A stretch of 12,994 nt of DNA from Cyclobacteriaceae bacterium (GTDB lineage: Bacteria > Bacteroidota > Bacteroidia > Cytophagales > Cyclobacteriaceae), in contig CANHCD010000027.1 in the NCBI GenBank assembly GCA_947458795.1, forward strand, positions 1 to 12,994. Direction: 5' to 3'. The notes under the pieces were generated by a model. It ran no database searches and had not been told where the DNA came from. It was given only the letters and a program-made list of their open reading frames with translations. Each line of letters begins with the position of its first letter. The stretch's first letter is position 1. The position numbers were made by a program, and so were the translations under genes. This document shows positions 1 to 7,158 of this stretch, in pieces.

Positions 1-68
1 GCGGGAGATTTGAACTCCTGACCTCACGTTTATGAATCCTTCGCTCTATCCAACTGAGCTACCTCGCC
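1..68 (-). tRNA. tRNA-Met(CAT)-like gene, 3' end cut by the window, probably degenerate
   Basis: Read on the minus strand from 68, the sequence has a normal tRNA 5' half: acceptor strand GGCGAGG, D arm GCTC...GAGC, and loop TTCATAA with anticodon CAT (window 32-34). The 3' half does not fit it. The anticodon stem AAGGA faces ACGTG, which pairs at only two of five positions. The T arm (AGGAG, TTCAAAT, CTCCC) has an A-C mismatch at its base. The last visible bases (GC) start poorly against the acceptor strand. The final six or so acceptor bases lie outside the window. An automatic caller may report tRNA-Met. I think it is a chimeric or decaying copy, but the missing end prevents a firm decision. 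Confidence 0.55.
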
Positions 69-90
69 ATTTATAATCAATATACTCTTT

Positions 91-158
91 GGAGTTGAAC
101 TCCCGTCCGCCGCGGCGGATATGAATCCGTAGGGCTAAACCAACTGAGCTACCTCGCC
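91..158 (-). pseudogene. Degenerate tRNA-Met(CAT)-like sequence (pseudo-tRNA)
   Basis: On the minus strand from 158, the first 20 bases match the tRNA-like copy at 1-68 (GGCGAGGTAGCTCAGTTGG), and a CAT triplet lies where an anticodon would be. The rest cannot form a cloverleaf. The D stem GCTC faces GCCC. The anticodon arm pairs only with a shortened loop (CGGAT, TCAT, ATCCG). The variable region holds a GC-rich palindrome. The T loop is shortened to TTCAA between GGAG and CTCC. No 3' acceptor strand complementary to GGCGAGG follows. It is a partial, non-functional copy 22 bases upstream (on its own strand) of the copy at 1-68. Confidence 0.65.
106..119. repeat. 14-bp GC-rich perfect palindrome
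   Basis: TCCGCCGCGGCGGA equals its own reverse complement. It lies inside the pseudo-tRNA, in the position of the variable loop. Its base composition is far more GC-rich than the surrounding DNA, so it looks inserted. Short palindromes of this kind are often dispersed intergenic repeats, but no second copy is present in this window, so family membership is an inference. Confidence 0.6.
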
Positions 159-360
159 AAATTTCTTTTTCCGTTTTTAGGGATGTTTGGGATTATTGGT
201 TATCTTCCAAAACATCTTTTTTCCTTCCTTTTCACCCAATCCATACTGGAATTGATTCCAAGGCCCCCAAAACGGAATGCAAATATGAGGGCTTGATGGC
301 TGAAATGCAAATTGAGAAGGACTTTAGAATTGAATTAGTTCGGAATTTTCCTACCAAAAT

Positions 361-756
361 ATGTCTACAAACCAATTTGTTGCTGATTATCAATTAAATG
401 CTTCCAAAAAAATTGTCTATGCCTATTTAAGCTCTGCGAGTGGATTGCAAGAATGGTTTGCTGATAAAGTCCGAATTGATGAAGATAAAAACTACATCTT
501 CAATTTTGATCAAGAGGACCATTATGCGAAGCAAACCATCGTAAAAGCCAATTTGCATGTTCGATGGGATTTTTTTGATCCTAAATCTCCAAATAGCACT
601 ACGGAATCCTTTATCGAATTCAAGCTAGATGAGACCGAACTTACTCAATCCCTATTTTTGAAAGTAATTGATCAATCAAATTTCTACACCCTGGACGAAC
701 TTGAAGGAATCTGGGAAGGCCTCATTTCGAAGTTAAAAGAAACTATTGGAGGATAA
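361..756 (+). CDS. START-like domain protein (131 aa)
   Basis: This is a small soluble protein with no signal peptide or membrane segment. It begins with a polar strand followed by NASKKIVYAYLSSASGLQEWFADKV, the typical opening of the START/AHSA1-like fold: a first beta strand, then a helix with an 'xxWFAD' turn. A run of beta strands follows (FNFD, VRWDFFD, FIEFKL, LFLKVID), then a long C-terminal helix (ELEGIWEGLISKLKET). The size suits the START-like family common in Bacteroidota. The ligand is not known to me and cannot be read from the sequence. It stands 62 bp upstream of an LptF/G permease on the same strand and may be cotranscribed with it. The start is the ATG that opens the conserved N-terminus; no Shine-Dalgarno site is seen. 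Confidence 0.8.
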   Translation: MSTNQFVADYQLNASKKIVYAYLSSASGLQEWFADKVRIDEDKNYIFNFDQEDHYAKQTIVKANLHVRWDFFDPKSPNSTTESFIEFKLDETELTQSLFLKVIDQSNFYTLDELEGIWEGLISKLKETIGG

Positions 757-818
757 ATCCCATCATTCAGTGCAGTTTCTCAGCGAGAAATTCCCGTACT
801 TTGTTTGGATTTCTGCAG

Positions 819-2576
819 ATGAAAAAACTAGATAAGCTTATTCTAGGCTCTTTTTTAGGCCCTTTTTTACTCACCTTTTTAGTGGTTGACTTTATCTTAT
901 TGATTGTCAACATGTTAAAGTATTTTGATGAGATATTCGGGAAGGGCCTTGGATTTTGGATTTATGCAGAACTGATTGGTTACTTCGTCATCAGTATTTC
1001 TCCTATGGCACTCCCGTTGGCCATGCTGCTATCAAGTTTGATGGCATTCGGGAATTTGGGAGAGCATTTTGAATTGACTGCAATCAAGGGAAGTGGCATT
1101 TCACTAACCAGAGCCATGCGTCCAATCGGGATTTTTGCCGTTGGCCTAACTTTCTTGGCCTTTTTATCAAACAATTACCTGGTACCAAAAGTCAATCTAA
1201 AGACCTTCTCGCTTCTTTATGATATCCGAATGAAAACTCCATCCTTGGATATTAAAGAAGGAGTGTTTTATGACGGCATTCCGAACTTCAGTATCAAAGT
1301 CAACAAAAAACTGGATGAAGTACGGCTGAAAGATATTTTGATCTACAATCATGCTGAAGGGCAAGGAAATCTGAATGTGACGATGGCAGATTCGGGTAGG
1401 ATGGAGACCTTCAACAACGACAACTACATGAAGCTGACGCTTTATGCAGGCCAAAGTTACAAGGAGTCAAGATCCACTCGTGGGATCAATGAAGCACCGG
1501 TAGAGTTTTCAAGAACTGCATTTAAAGAGAATATTATGGTTTTTGATTTAGCTGCCTTTCAGTTAAATCGTACTCCTGAAAACCAATGGTCTACAAACCG
1601 TGCAATCAAAACAATTGAAGAGATTCGGCATGGTTTGGATTCCATTCATTTAGTTGTCAATGATTTAAAATATCAGAACTTTATCACTGCAGCAAGTATT
1701 TTTCCTTTTTTCACCAAAAACAAAAACCTTAATCCCTCACAAGAGATCTTAGTAGAAAAGGCACGATTCGATACCTTGAGAAGGGTTCGCATCCTACAAG
1801 AACAAGCATTGGGGGATAGTATAGATTCCGTAAATCGCGAGATTTTGATTGATTCGAACATCAACCAATCGCCTGAAGCGGTAGTAAGTGAACCAGCTCC
1901 TGTGATTGCTGATACTGAGCAACAAGAATCCGACGTTTCGCTACGAAAAAAGTTGGAAGCCAAGCAATTTGTTCAAAACGACTCAAGTGTCTCCGAACAA
2001 CCCAAAGTGGACAGCCTGCCGATATTTGTAGGGAATTCCCTTCGAGTTATGCGAACCAAGCCCTTGACAACGCAGGAGAAAGAACTTCTCGATTCCATGT
2101 TCTACGAGCGAGGCTACCTCAGCAATGCCCTTACGCTAGCGCTAAATAATTCTAGAAACCTTAAAAATTCTTTTGATGTAAAGAAAAGCCAAGTTGATGG
2201 ACAACTACGTGAGTTTAGACGCTACGAAATTGCCTGGTATCAAAAGTACAGTCAAGCCATTGCCTGCTTTGTCATGTTCCTCATTGGTGCGCCTTTGGGT
2301 GCTATTATTAAGAAAGGAGGGCTAGGACTTCCCGTTTTGATTTCCATTCTCTTTTTTATTCTATTCTACATGCTCACCATAACGGGGGAGAAGTGGGCTA
2401 AAGAAGGAGTGGTAGATTCACTACTAGGAACAATTTTTTCAAACCTATGTCTACTTCCATTTGGATTATTTTTCTTGAGGCAGGCAAGAAAAGATGCCCG
2501 ATTATTTGAATCTGACTTTTACACCGGGCTACTAAAATGGCTGCGTAAATTTGTGCCATCGACTCGTTCTATTTGA
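819..2576 (+). CDS. LptF/LptG family (YjgP/YjgQ) permease, long Bacteroidota form
   Basis: This is an inner-membrane subunit of the type expected to work with the LptB ATPase in moving lipopolysaccharide to the outer membrane. From the ATG at 819 it has 585 residues. Three N-terminal membrane segments lie at about residues 7-33, 45-75 and 95-118, and three C-terminal ones at about 479-497, 503-525 and 537-558. The periplasmic beta-rich domain lies between them. E. coli LptF and LptG have about 360 residues. The surplus here sits mainly at about 275-430, a polar segment rich in Ser, Glu and Gln. An in-frame TTG at 801 lengthens the reading frame, but the ATG opens the usual MKKLDKLILGSF N-terminus. 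F and G cannot be told apart from the sequence alone. Confidence 0.88.
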   Translation: MKKLDKLILGSFLGPFLLTFLVVDFILLIVNMLKYFDEIFGKGLGFWIYAELIGYFVISISPMALPLAMLLSSLMAFGNLGEHFELTAIKGSGISLTRAMRPIGIFAVGLTFLAFLSNNYLVPKVNLKTFSLLYDIRMKTPSLDIKEGVFYDGIPNFSIKVNKKLDEVRLKDILIYNHAEGQGNLNVTMADSGRMETFNNDNYMKLTLYAGQSYKESRSTRGINEAPVEFSRTAFKENIMVFDLAAFQLNRTPENQWSTNRAIKTIEEIRHGLDSIHLVVNDLKYQNFITAASIFPFFTKNKNLNPSQEILVEKARFDTLRRVRILQEQALGDSIDSVNREILIDSNINQSPEAVVSEPAPVIADTEQQESDVSLRKKLEAKQFVQNDSSVSEQPKVDSLPIFVGNSLRVMRTKPLTTQEKELLDSMFYERGYLSNALTLALNNSRNLKNSFDVKKSQVDGQLREFRRYEIAWYQKYSQAIACFVMFLIGAPLGAIIKKGGLGLPVLISILFFILFYMLTITGEKWAKEGVVDSLLGTIFSNLCLLPFGLFFLRQARKDARLFESDFYTGLLKWLRKFVPSTRSI

Positions 2577-2580
2577 CTTA

Positions 2581-2615
2581 TTTGTTTCAAAATTGAATTT
2601 TAACCCTTACCTTTG
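2581..2615 (+). promoter_or_regulatory. Candidate rpsO promoter (TTTG / TAnnTTTG)
   Basis: TACCTTTG at 2608-2615 is an exact match to the Bacteroidota -7 box TAnnTTTG. A TTTG at 2581-2584 could be the -33 element, with a 23-bp spacer that is slightly long. The rpsO start lies 27 bp after the -7 box. Confidence 0.5.
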
Positions 2616-2642
2616 TCATTGTTTTATAAAATTTAGCTAATC

Positions 2643-2918
2643 ATGTATTTGACACCAGAGAAAAAACAAGAGTTGTTTAAAAATCATGGACGGTTAAAAT
2701 CTGCTACTGATACAGGTTCTCCTGAATCACAGATTGCCCTCTTTACACACCGAATTCAGCATTTGACGGCGCATTTGAAGTCAAATAAAAAAGACCACTC
2801 CACGCGATTGGGATTGATGAAGTTGGTTGGAAAGAGAAGAAGTCTTCTAGACTACCTCCATAAAAGAGAAATCGAGCGCTACAGATCAATTATCGCTGAG
2901 CTCGGAATCAGAAAATAA
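2643..2918 (+). CDS. rpsO: 30S ribosomal protein S15
   Basis: S15 binds the central domain of 16S rRNA and is a primary assembly protein of the 30S platform. The 91 residues match the family length (89 in E. coli). The typical features are visible: TGSPESQIALFTHRI near residues 24-38, LTAHLKSNKKDHSTRLGLMKLVGKRRSLLDYL near 40-71, and the closing IERYRSIIAELGIRK. The ATG at 2643 is the only reasonable start. A candidate promoter lies just upstream and a strong terminator begins 5 bp after the stop, so rpsO seems to form its own unit although pnp follows, as in many bacteria. Confidence 0.97.
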   Translation: MYLTPEKKQELFKNHGRLKSATDTGSPESQIALFTHRIQHLTAHLKSNKKDHSTRLGLMKLVGKRRSLLDYLHKREIERYRSIIAELGIRK

Positions 2919-2923
2919 CTCGA

Positions 2924-2967
2924 AAGTAGGGTTCTCTTCCTTGAGAACCTTACTTTTTTCTTTTTTT
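2924..2967 (+). terminator. Intrinsic terminator after rpsO
   Basis: A 13-bp stem (2924-2936 with 2943-2955, one G-U pair) with a 6-base loop TTCCTT is followed by a T-rich tract (TTTTCTTTTTTT). It lies 5 bp after the rpsO stop and 50 bp before pnp. Confidence 0.9.
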
Positions 2968-3017
2968 AGCGACAACCCTTTATTTTTTATTATTTAGAAT
3001 TAATTCAACACGTTGAT

Positions 3018-5159
3018 ATGTTACCAAATTTGATCACCAAGACCATCACCCTTCAGGATGGTAGAGAAATTAGTATAGAAACCGGTGCTTTAGCCAAACA
3101 GGCTGACGGTTCTGTTGTAGTGCGGATGGGAAAAGCGATGCTTTTGGCTACCGTAGTTGCCAAGAAAGATGCTTTAGATGGAGTTGATTTTTTGCCTTTG
3201 TCTGTAGATTACCAAGAGAAATTTGCATCCTCAGGAAAGATTCCTGGAGGCTTTTTGAAAAGAGAAGGAAGACTTTCTGACTACGAAGTGCTCATTAGCC
3301 GAATTGTAGATAGAGCTATCCGACCTATTTTTCCAGACGATTACCATGCAGACACGCAGGTGATGATTACCTTGATGTCTCACGACGAAGAGGTACTTCC
3401 AGACGCGCTAGCAGGTCTTGCGGCATCAGCTGCATTGGCAGTTTCTGACATTCCATTCAATGGACCTATTTCCGAAGTTCGCGTTGCTAAAATTGACGGG
3501 AAATTGGTCATCAACCCTAAGCCTGCAGATTTAGCAAAATCCACCTTGGAGTTTATTGTTGCAGGTTCTTTGGATTTCATTTTGATGGTTGAAGGAGAAG
3601 CTTCTGAAATCCAAGAGGATGAAATGGTTGAAGCTATTCAATTTGCGCACGAAGAAATTAAAAGACATTGCCAAGCACAGGTGGAATTGACCAAGTTGGT
3701 AGGCAAGGAACTAAAAAGAGCTTACAGTCACGAGAAAAGTGATGCTGCGCTTTACGATCACATGAGAGCAGCTACTTATGGCAAGCTTTTCGAGGCGGTG
3801 AATCGCCAAATTGCCAATAAGAACGAACGTTCTAGTTTGGTGAAAGCAATTAAAGAGGAATATGTATCTAGCCTAGCTGAGGATCATGGATTTGAGACAA
3901 GCTTAATTGGACATTATTTCCATAACATTCACAAGGAAGCTGCTCGTAACCTAACACTTGAAACGAAGAAGCGTTTGGATGGAAGAAACCTAGACGAAAT
4001 CAGACCTATCTGGTCTGTTGTTGACTATCTTCCTTCTGCACACGGTTCTGCAGTATTTACCCGTGGAGAAACTCAATCTGTCACCACTTGTACTTTGGGT
4101 ACGAAGATGGACGAGCAAATGATTGATGGAGCTGTAATCTCCGGATACAATAAATTTTACTTGCACTACAACTTCCCAGGATTTTCTACCGGTGAGGTAA
4201 AGCCCAACAGGGGAGTAGGCAGAAGAGAAGTAGGACATGGCAACCTAGCCATGCGTGCCTTGAAAAAGGTATTGCCTCCTGACACTGAAAATCCATATAC
4301 GATTCGTATTGTTTCTGATATTTTGGAATCCAACGGTTCCTCTTCCATGGCTACCGTTTGTGCGGGATCTTTGGCATTGATGGATGCTGGTGTTCAGATC
4401 AAGGCGCCTGTTACAGGAATTGCTATGGGGATGATATCCGATGCTAAAACAGGGAAATACGCAATTTTATCCGATATCCTAGGAGACGAAGATCACCTTG
4501 GTGACATGGATTTCAAAGTGACTGGTACAGCTAAAGGAATCACGGCTTGTCAGATGGACTTGAAAGTAGAAGGTTTGGATTATTCTGTATTGAAAGAAGC
4601 ACTTCACCAAGCGAAAGCTGGAAGACTTCATATTTTGGATGAAATCACCAAGACCTTGGCTGCTCCAAAAGCAGACCTGAAGCCACACACACCGCGTTCA
4701 TTCATGATGTGGATTCCTAAAGAATTGATTGGTGCAGTGATTGGACCTGGAGGAAAGGTAATTCAGGAAATCCAAAAGGATACCAACACCACCGTCATCA
4801 TTGAAGAAATTGACAATCAAGGAAAAATCAATATTTACTCTTCCAACCAAAATAACATGGATGCGGCGATTAGCAGAGTGAAAGCAATCGTGGCTCAGCC
4901 AGAAATTGGAGAGGTTTATACCGGTAAAGTAAAAAATATTCAAGCTTTTGGTGCCTTTGTGGAATTTATGCCAGGCAAAGATGGTTTACTTCATATATCA
5001 GAGATCAAGTGGGATCGCCTAGAGAGTATGGATGGCGTATTGGAACCGGGAGAAGAGATTACTGTCAAATTGATTGACGTAGATAAGAAAACCGGTAAAT
5101 TCAAGTTGTCCAGAAAAGTTTTGCTTCCTAGACCTGAGAAATCAGCACCTAGCGCCTAA
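3018..5159 (+). CDS. pnp: Polyribonucleotide nucleotidyltransferase (PNPase)
   Basis: PNPase is a phosphorolytic 3'-5' exoribonuclease that acts as a trimer in mRNA decay and RNA quality control. The 713 residues match the family. The order is: first RNase PH domain (about 10-145, with FLKREGRLSDYEVLISRIVDRAIRP), helical linker (about 235-310), second RNase PH domain (about 325-550), KH domain (about 555-625) and S1 domain (about 631-701). The catalytic site motif GDEDHLGDMDF is intact; Asp490 and Asp496 correspond to E. coli Asp486 and Asp492. The KH GxxG loop is G576-P-G-G579. The start opens the conserved N-terminus (LITKTITLQDGREISIETG). rpoD begins 62 bp downstream with no terminator visible between them, so read-through is possible. 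Confidence 0.97.
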   Translation: MLPNLITKTITLQDGREISIETGALAKQADGSVVVRMGKAMLLATVVAKKDALDGVDFLPLSVDYQEKFASSGKIPGGFLKREGRLSDYEVLISRIVDRAIRPIFPDDYHADTQVMITLMSHDEEVLPDALAGLAASAALAVSDIPFNGPISEVRVAKIDGKLVINPKPADLAKSTLEFIVAGSLDFILMVEGEASEIQEDEMVEAIQFAHEEIKRHCQAQVELTKLVGKELKRAYSHEKSDAALYDHMRAATYGKLFEAVNRQIANKNERSSLVKAIKEEYVSSLAEDHGFETSLIGHYFHNIHKEAARNLTLETKKRLDGRNLDEIRPIWSVVDYLPSAHGSAVFTRGETQSVTTCTLGTKMDEQMIDGAVISGYNKFYLHYNFPGFSTGEVKPNRGVGRREVGHGNLAMRALKKVLPPDTENPYTIRIVSDILESNGSSSMATVCAGSLALMDAGVQIKAPVTGIAMGMISDAKTGKYAILSDILGDEDHLGDMDFKVTGTAKGITACQMDLKVEGLDYSVLKEALHQAKAGRLHILDEITKTLAAPKADLKPHTPRSFMMWIPKELIGAVIGPGGKVIQEIQKDTNTTVIIEEIDNQGKINIYSSNQNNMDAAISRVKAIVAQPEIGEVYTGKVKNIQAFGAFVEFMPGKDGLLHISEIKWDRLESMDGVLEPGEEITVKLIDVDKKTGKFKLSRKVLLPRPEKSAPSA

Positions 5160-5221
5160 TTTGATTAGGTTTCTGATTAAATAAACGAATTAACTCACCC
5201 CTTTTAATTAATTCATCCTGA

Positions 5222-6085
5222 ATGAGGCAGCTAAAGATTAGCAAGCAGATCACGAACAGAGAATCACAATCTCTTGATAAGTATCTTCAAGAGATCGGAA
5301 AAGTAGATCTGTTGACAGCCGATGAGGAGGTTGTATTGGCAAAAAGAATCCGAGAAGGCGATCAGCTTGCTTTGGAGAAATTGACAAAAGCCAACCTTCG
5401 ATTTGTGGTTTCTGTAGCCAAGCAATACCAAAACCAAGGCCTGTCCTTAGGAGATTTGATCAATGAAGGAAACTTGGGATTGATTAAAGCTGCGCAGCGT
5501 TTTGATGAAACAAGAGGCTTCAAGTTTATTTCCTATGCAGTTTGGTGGATTCGTCAATCCATCCTTCAAGCATTAGCTGAGCAATCACGAATTGTTCGTC
5601 TCCCTTTAAATAGAGTGGGCTCTTTGAATAAAATTTCAAAGACTTTCAGTGAGTTGGAGCAAAAATTTGAGCGTGAGCCATCTCCAGAAGAATTGGCAGA
5701 AGTACTTGAAGTGTCTGCTTCTGAGGTAGTTGACACCATGAAAATATCTGGCCGCCATGTTTCCATGGATGCTCCGTTTGTTCAAGGTGAGGAAAATAGC
5801 CTTCTTGATGTATTGGAGAATGATGGAGACGAAAAGCCTGATGATGGGCTAATGACCGATTCCTTGCGGAAAGAAGTACAGCGTGCATTATCCACATTAA
5901 CTTCTAGAGAAGCGGATGTAATCACCCTTTACTTTGGATTGAATGGAGAGCATGCCATGACCTTAGAGGAAATTGGTGAGAAATTCAACCTTACTCGAGA
6001 AAGAGTAAGACAGATTAAAGAAAAAGCAATTCGAAGGTTGAGGCATACCTCTCGTAGCAAAACCCTCAAACCATATTTAGGATAG
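5222..6085 (+). CDS. rpoD: RNA polymerase primary sigma factor RpoD/SigA
   Basis: This is the housekeeping sigma-70 factor that directs RNA polymerase to promoters. At 287 residues it is much shorter than E. coli RpoD (613) because it lacks region 1.1 and the non-conserved insert, as is usual in Bacteroidota. Region 1.2 is SLDKYLQEIGKVDLLTADEE. Region 2 includes LRFVVSVAKQYQNQGLSLGDLINEGNLGLIKAA and the 2.3-2.4 segment RGFKFISYAVWWIRQSI. Region 3 runs at about 125-200. Region 4 contains SREADVITLYFGL and the helix-turn-helix TLEEIGEKFNLTRERVRQIKEKA. In this lineage it is expected to recognise TTG/TAnnTTTG promoters, which fits the -7 boxes seen elsewhere in the window. A strong terminator follows the stop. 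Confidence 0.96.
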   Translation: MRQLKISKQITNRESQSLDKYLQEIGKVDLLTADEEVVLAKRIREGDQLALEKLTKANLRFVVSVAKQYQNQGLSLGDLINEGNLGLIKAAQRFDETRGFKFISYAVWWIRQSILQALAEQSRIVRLPLNRVGSLNKISKTFSELEQKFEREPSPEELAEVLEVSASEVVDTMKISGRHVSMDAPFVQGEENSLLDVLENDGDEKPDDGLMTDSLRKEVQRALSTLTSREADVITLYFGLNGEHAMTLEEIGEKFNLTRERVRQIKEKAIRRLRHTSRSKTLKPYLG

Positions 6086-6093
6086 ACAATTAG

Positions 6094-6122
6094 AAGGGGG
6101 CCTTTGCCCCCTTTTTTATTTC
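6094..6122 (+). terminator. Intrinsic terminator after rpoD
   Basis: A GC-rich stem AAGGGGGC / GCCCCCTT with a 4-base loop CTTT is followed directly by TTTTATTT. It begins 9 bp after the rpoD stop and separates rpoD from the trxB operon. Confidence 0.92.
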
Positions 6123-6190
6123 ACAATAATTCAGTTTTGAGTATACCAAAGCATTATTTGCTAGAAGTTACTCCTGCTACTTAATTCACT

Positions 6191-6202
6191 ATTGGGCCCA
6201 AT
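6191..6202. promoter_or_regulatory. 12-bp palindrome just upstream of trxB
   Basis: ATTGGGCCCAAT is a perfect inverted repeat ending 11 bp before the trxB ATG. It could be a regulator-binding site or a small hairpin in the leader. No regulator is known from the sequence, and no clear TAnnTTTG box is visible in this intergenic region. Confidence 0.3.
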
Positions 6203-6213
6203 ACGCTACTAAA

Positions 6214-7158
6214 ATGAACCAAGAAATCGAACAGGTAAAAGTATTAATCATTGGATCAGGACCTGCCGGCTACACCGCAGCCATCTACGCTGCACGGGCT
6301 GGAATGTCACCAGTTTTGTACACTGGAGGTCAGCCTGGAGGTCAATTGACTATCACTACGGACGTAGAGAACTATCCAGGTTATCCAGAGGGAATCATGG
6401 GACCTGAGATGATGGAAGATTTTAGAAAGCAGGCCGAACGATTTGGTACGCAGGTTCGGTATGGATTAGTAACCAAAGTTGACTTTAGTGCTCGTCCACA
6501 TCGTGTTATTGTCGATGACCAGAAGACCATCCTAGCAGAGACGGTACTCATTAGCACAGGAGCATCTGCGAAGTGGTTGGGGCTCGAGAGTGAAACTCGC
6601 CTCAATGGAAGAGGTGTATCTGCATGTGCAGTTTGTGACGGCTTTTTCTTTAGGGGACAGGAAGTAGCCATTGTTGGCGCAGGCGACACGGCTTGTGAGG
6701 AAGCTTCTTACCTAGCCAATATTTGCTCGAAAGTCTACATGATCATTCGTCGCGATGAAATGAGGGCTTCTCAAATTATGCAGAATCGTGTCAAGAATAA
6801 TCCAAAGATCGAAATCCTTTGGAATACCGAGACGCAAGAGATATTGGGGGAGGACGAAGTGAAGGGCATGCGAATTTTGAACACAAAAACAGAAAAAGTT
6901 TCTGAGATTTCAATTTCTGGCTTCTTTGTTGCTATAGGTCATCAACCTAATACAGAAATTTTCAAGGAATTCATTACAATGGATGCCGCCGGTTATATCA
7001 AAACTATTCCAGGAACTACGAAAACAAATGTTGAAGGCGTTTTTGCCTGTGGAGATGCACAGGATAATGTTTACCGACAAGCTGTAACTGCCGCAGGTAC
7101 AGGTTGTATGGCTGCTTTGGACGCAGAGCGTTTCCTAGCAGCACTTGAAAGCCATTAA
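6214..7158 (+). CDS. trxB: Thioredoxin-disulfide reductase
   Basis: This cytoplasmic FAD enzyme uses NADPH to reduce thioredoxin. At 314 residues it is of normal low-molecular-weight TrxR length. The FAD Rossmann motif is GSGPAG (residues 14-19). The redox pair is C138-A-V-C141 in SACAVCDGFFF; many homologues have CATC, but the middle residues are not strictly fixed. The NADPH motif is GAGDTACEEA (from G155), followed by the RRDEMRAS segment. The closing FAD motif is GVFACGDAQDN with RQAVTAAGTGCMAA. It is the first gene of a tight operon with an M23 peptidase (0 bp gap) and bshB1. The CxxC pair argues against its being a YpdA-type bacillithiol disulfide reductase. Confidence 0.95.
   Translation: MNQEIEQVKVLIIGSGPAGYTAAIYAARAGMSPVLYTGGQPGGQLTITTDVENYPGYPEGIMGPEMMEDFRKQAERFGTQVRYGLVTKVDFSARPHRVIVDDQKTILAETVLISTGASAKWLGLESETRLNGRGVSACAVCDGFFFRGQEVAIVGAGDTACEEASYLANICSKVYMIIRRDEMRASQIMQNRVKNNPKIEILWNTETQEILGEDEVKGMRILNTKTEKVSEISISGFFVAIGHQPNTEIFKEFITMDAAGYIKTIPGTTKTNVEGVFACGDAQDNVYRQAVTAAGTGCMAALDAERFLAALESH

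Noticed and set aside
159..360. A small gene or clear promoter between the tRNA-like pair and the START-like gene
   Set aside because: No convincing coding frame was found, and no exact TAnnTTTG box with a spaced TTG on either strand.
776..790. TTTCTC-AGC-GAGAAA hairpin as a terminator before the permease gene
   Set aside because: The stem is only 6 bp and is not followed by a T-tract.
801..818. TTG start for the LptF/G permease
   Set aside because: The ATG at 819 gives the expected MKKLDKLILGSF N-terminus; the upstream stretch looks like leader or promoter sequence.
1197..1454. Minus-strand reading frames inside the permease, pnp, rpoD, trxB and bshB1 genes
   Set aside because: They lie wholly inside confident genes on the other strand and show no recognisable domain, so they are shadows.
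6135..6160. trxB promoter from TTTTG and ATTATTTG
   Set aside because: The -7 element mismatches in its first two bases and the spacer is only about 13 bp.
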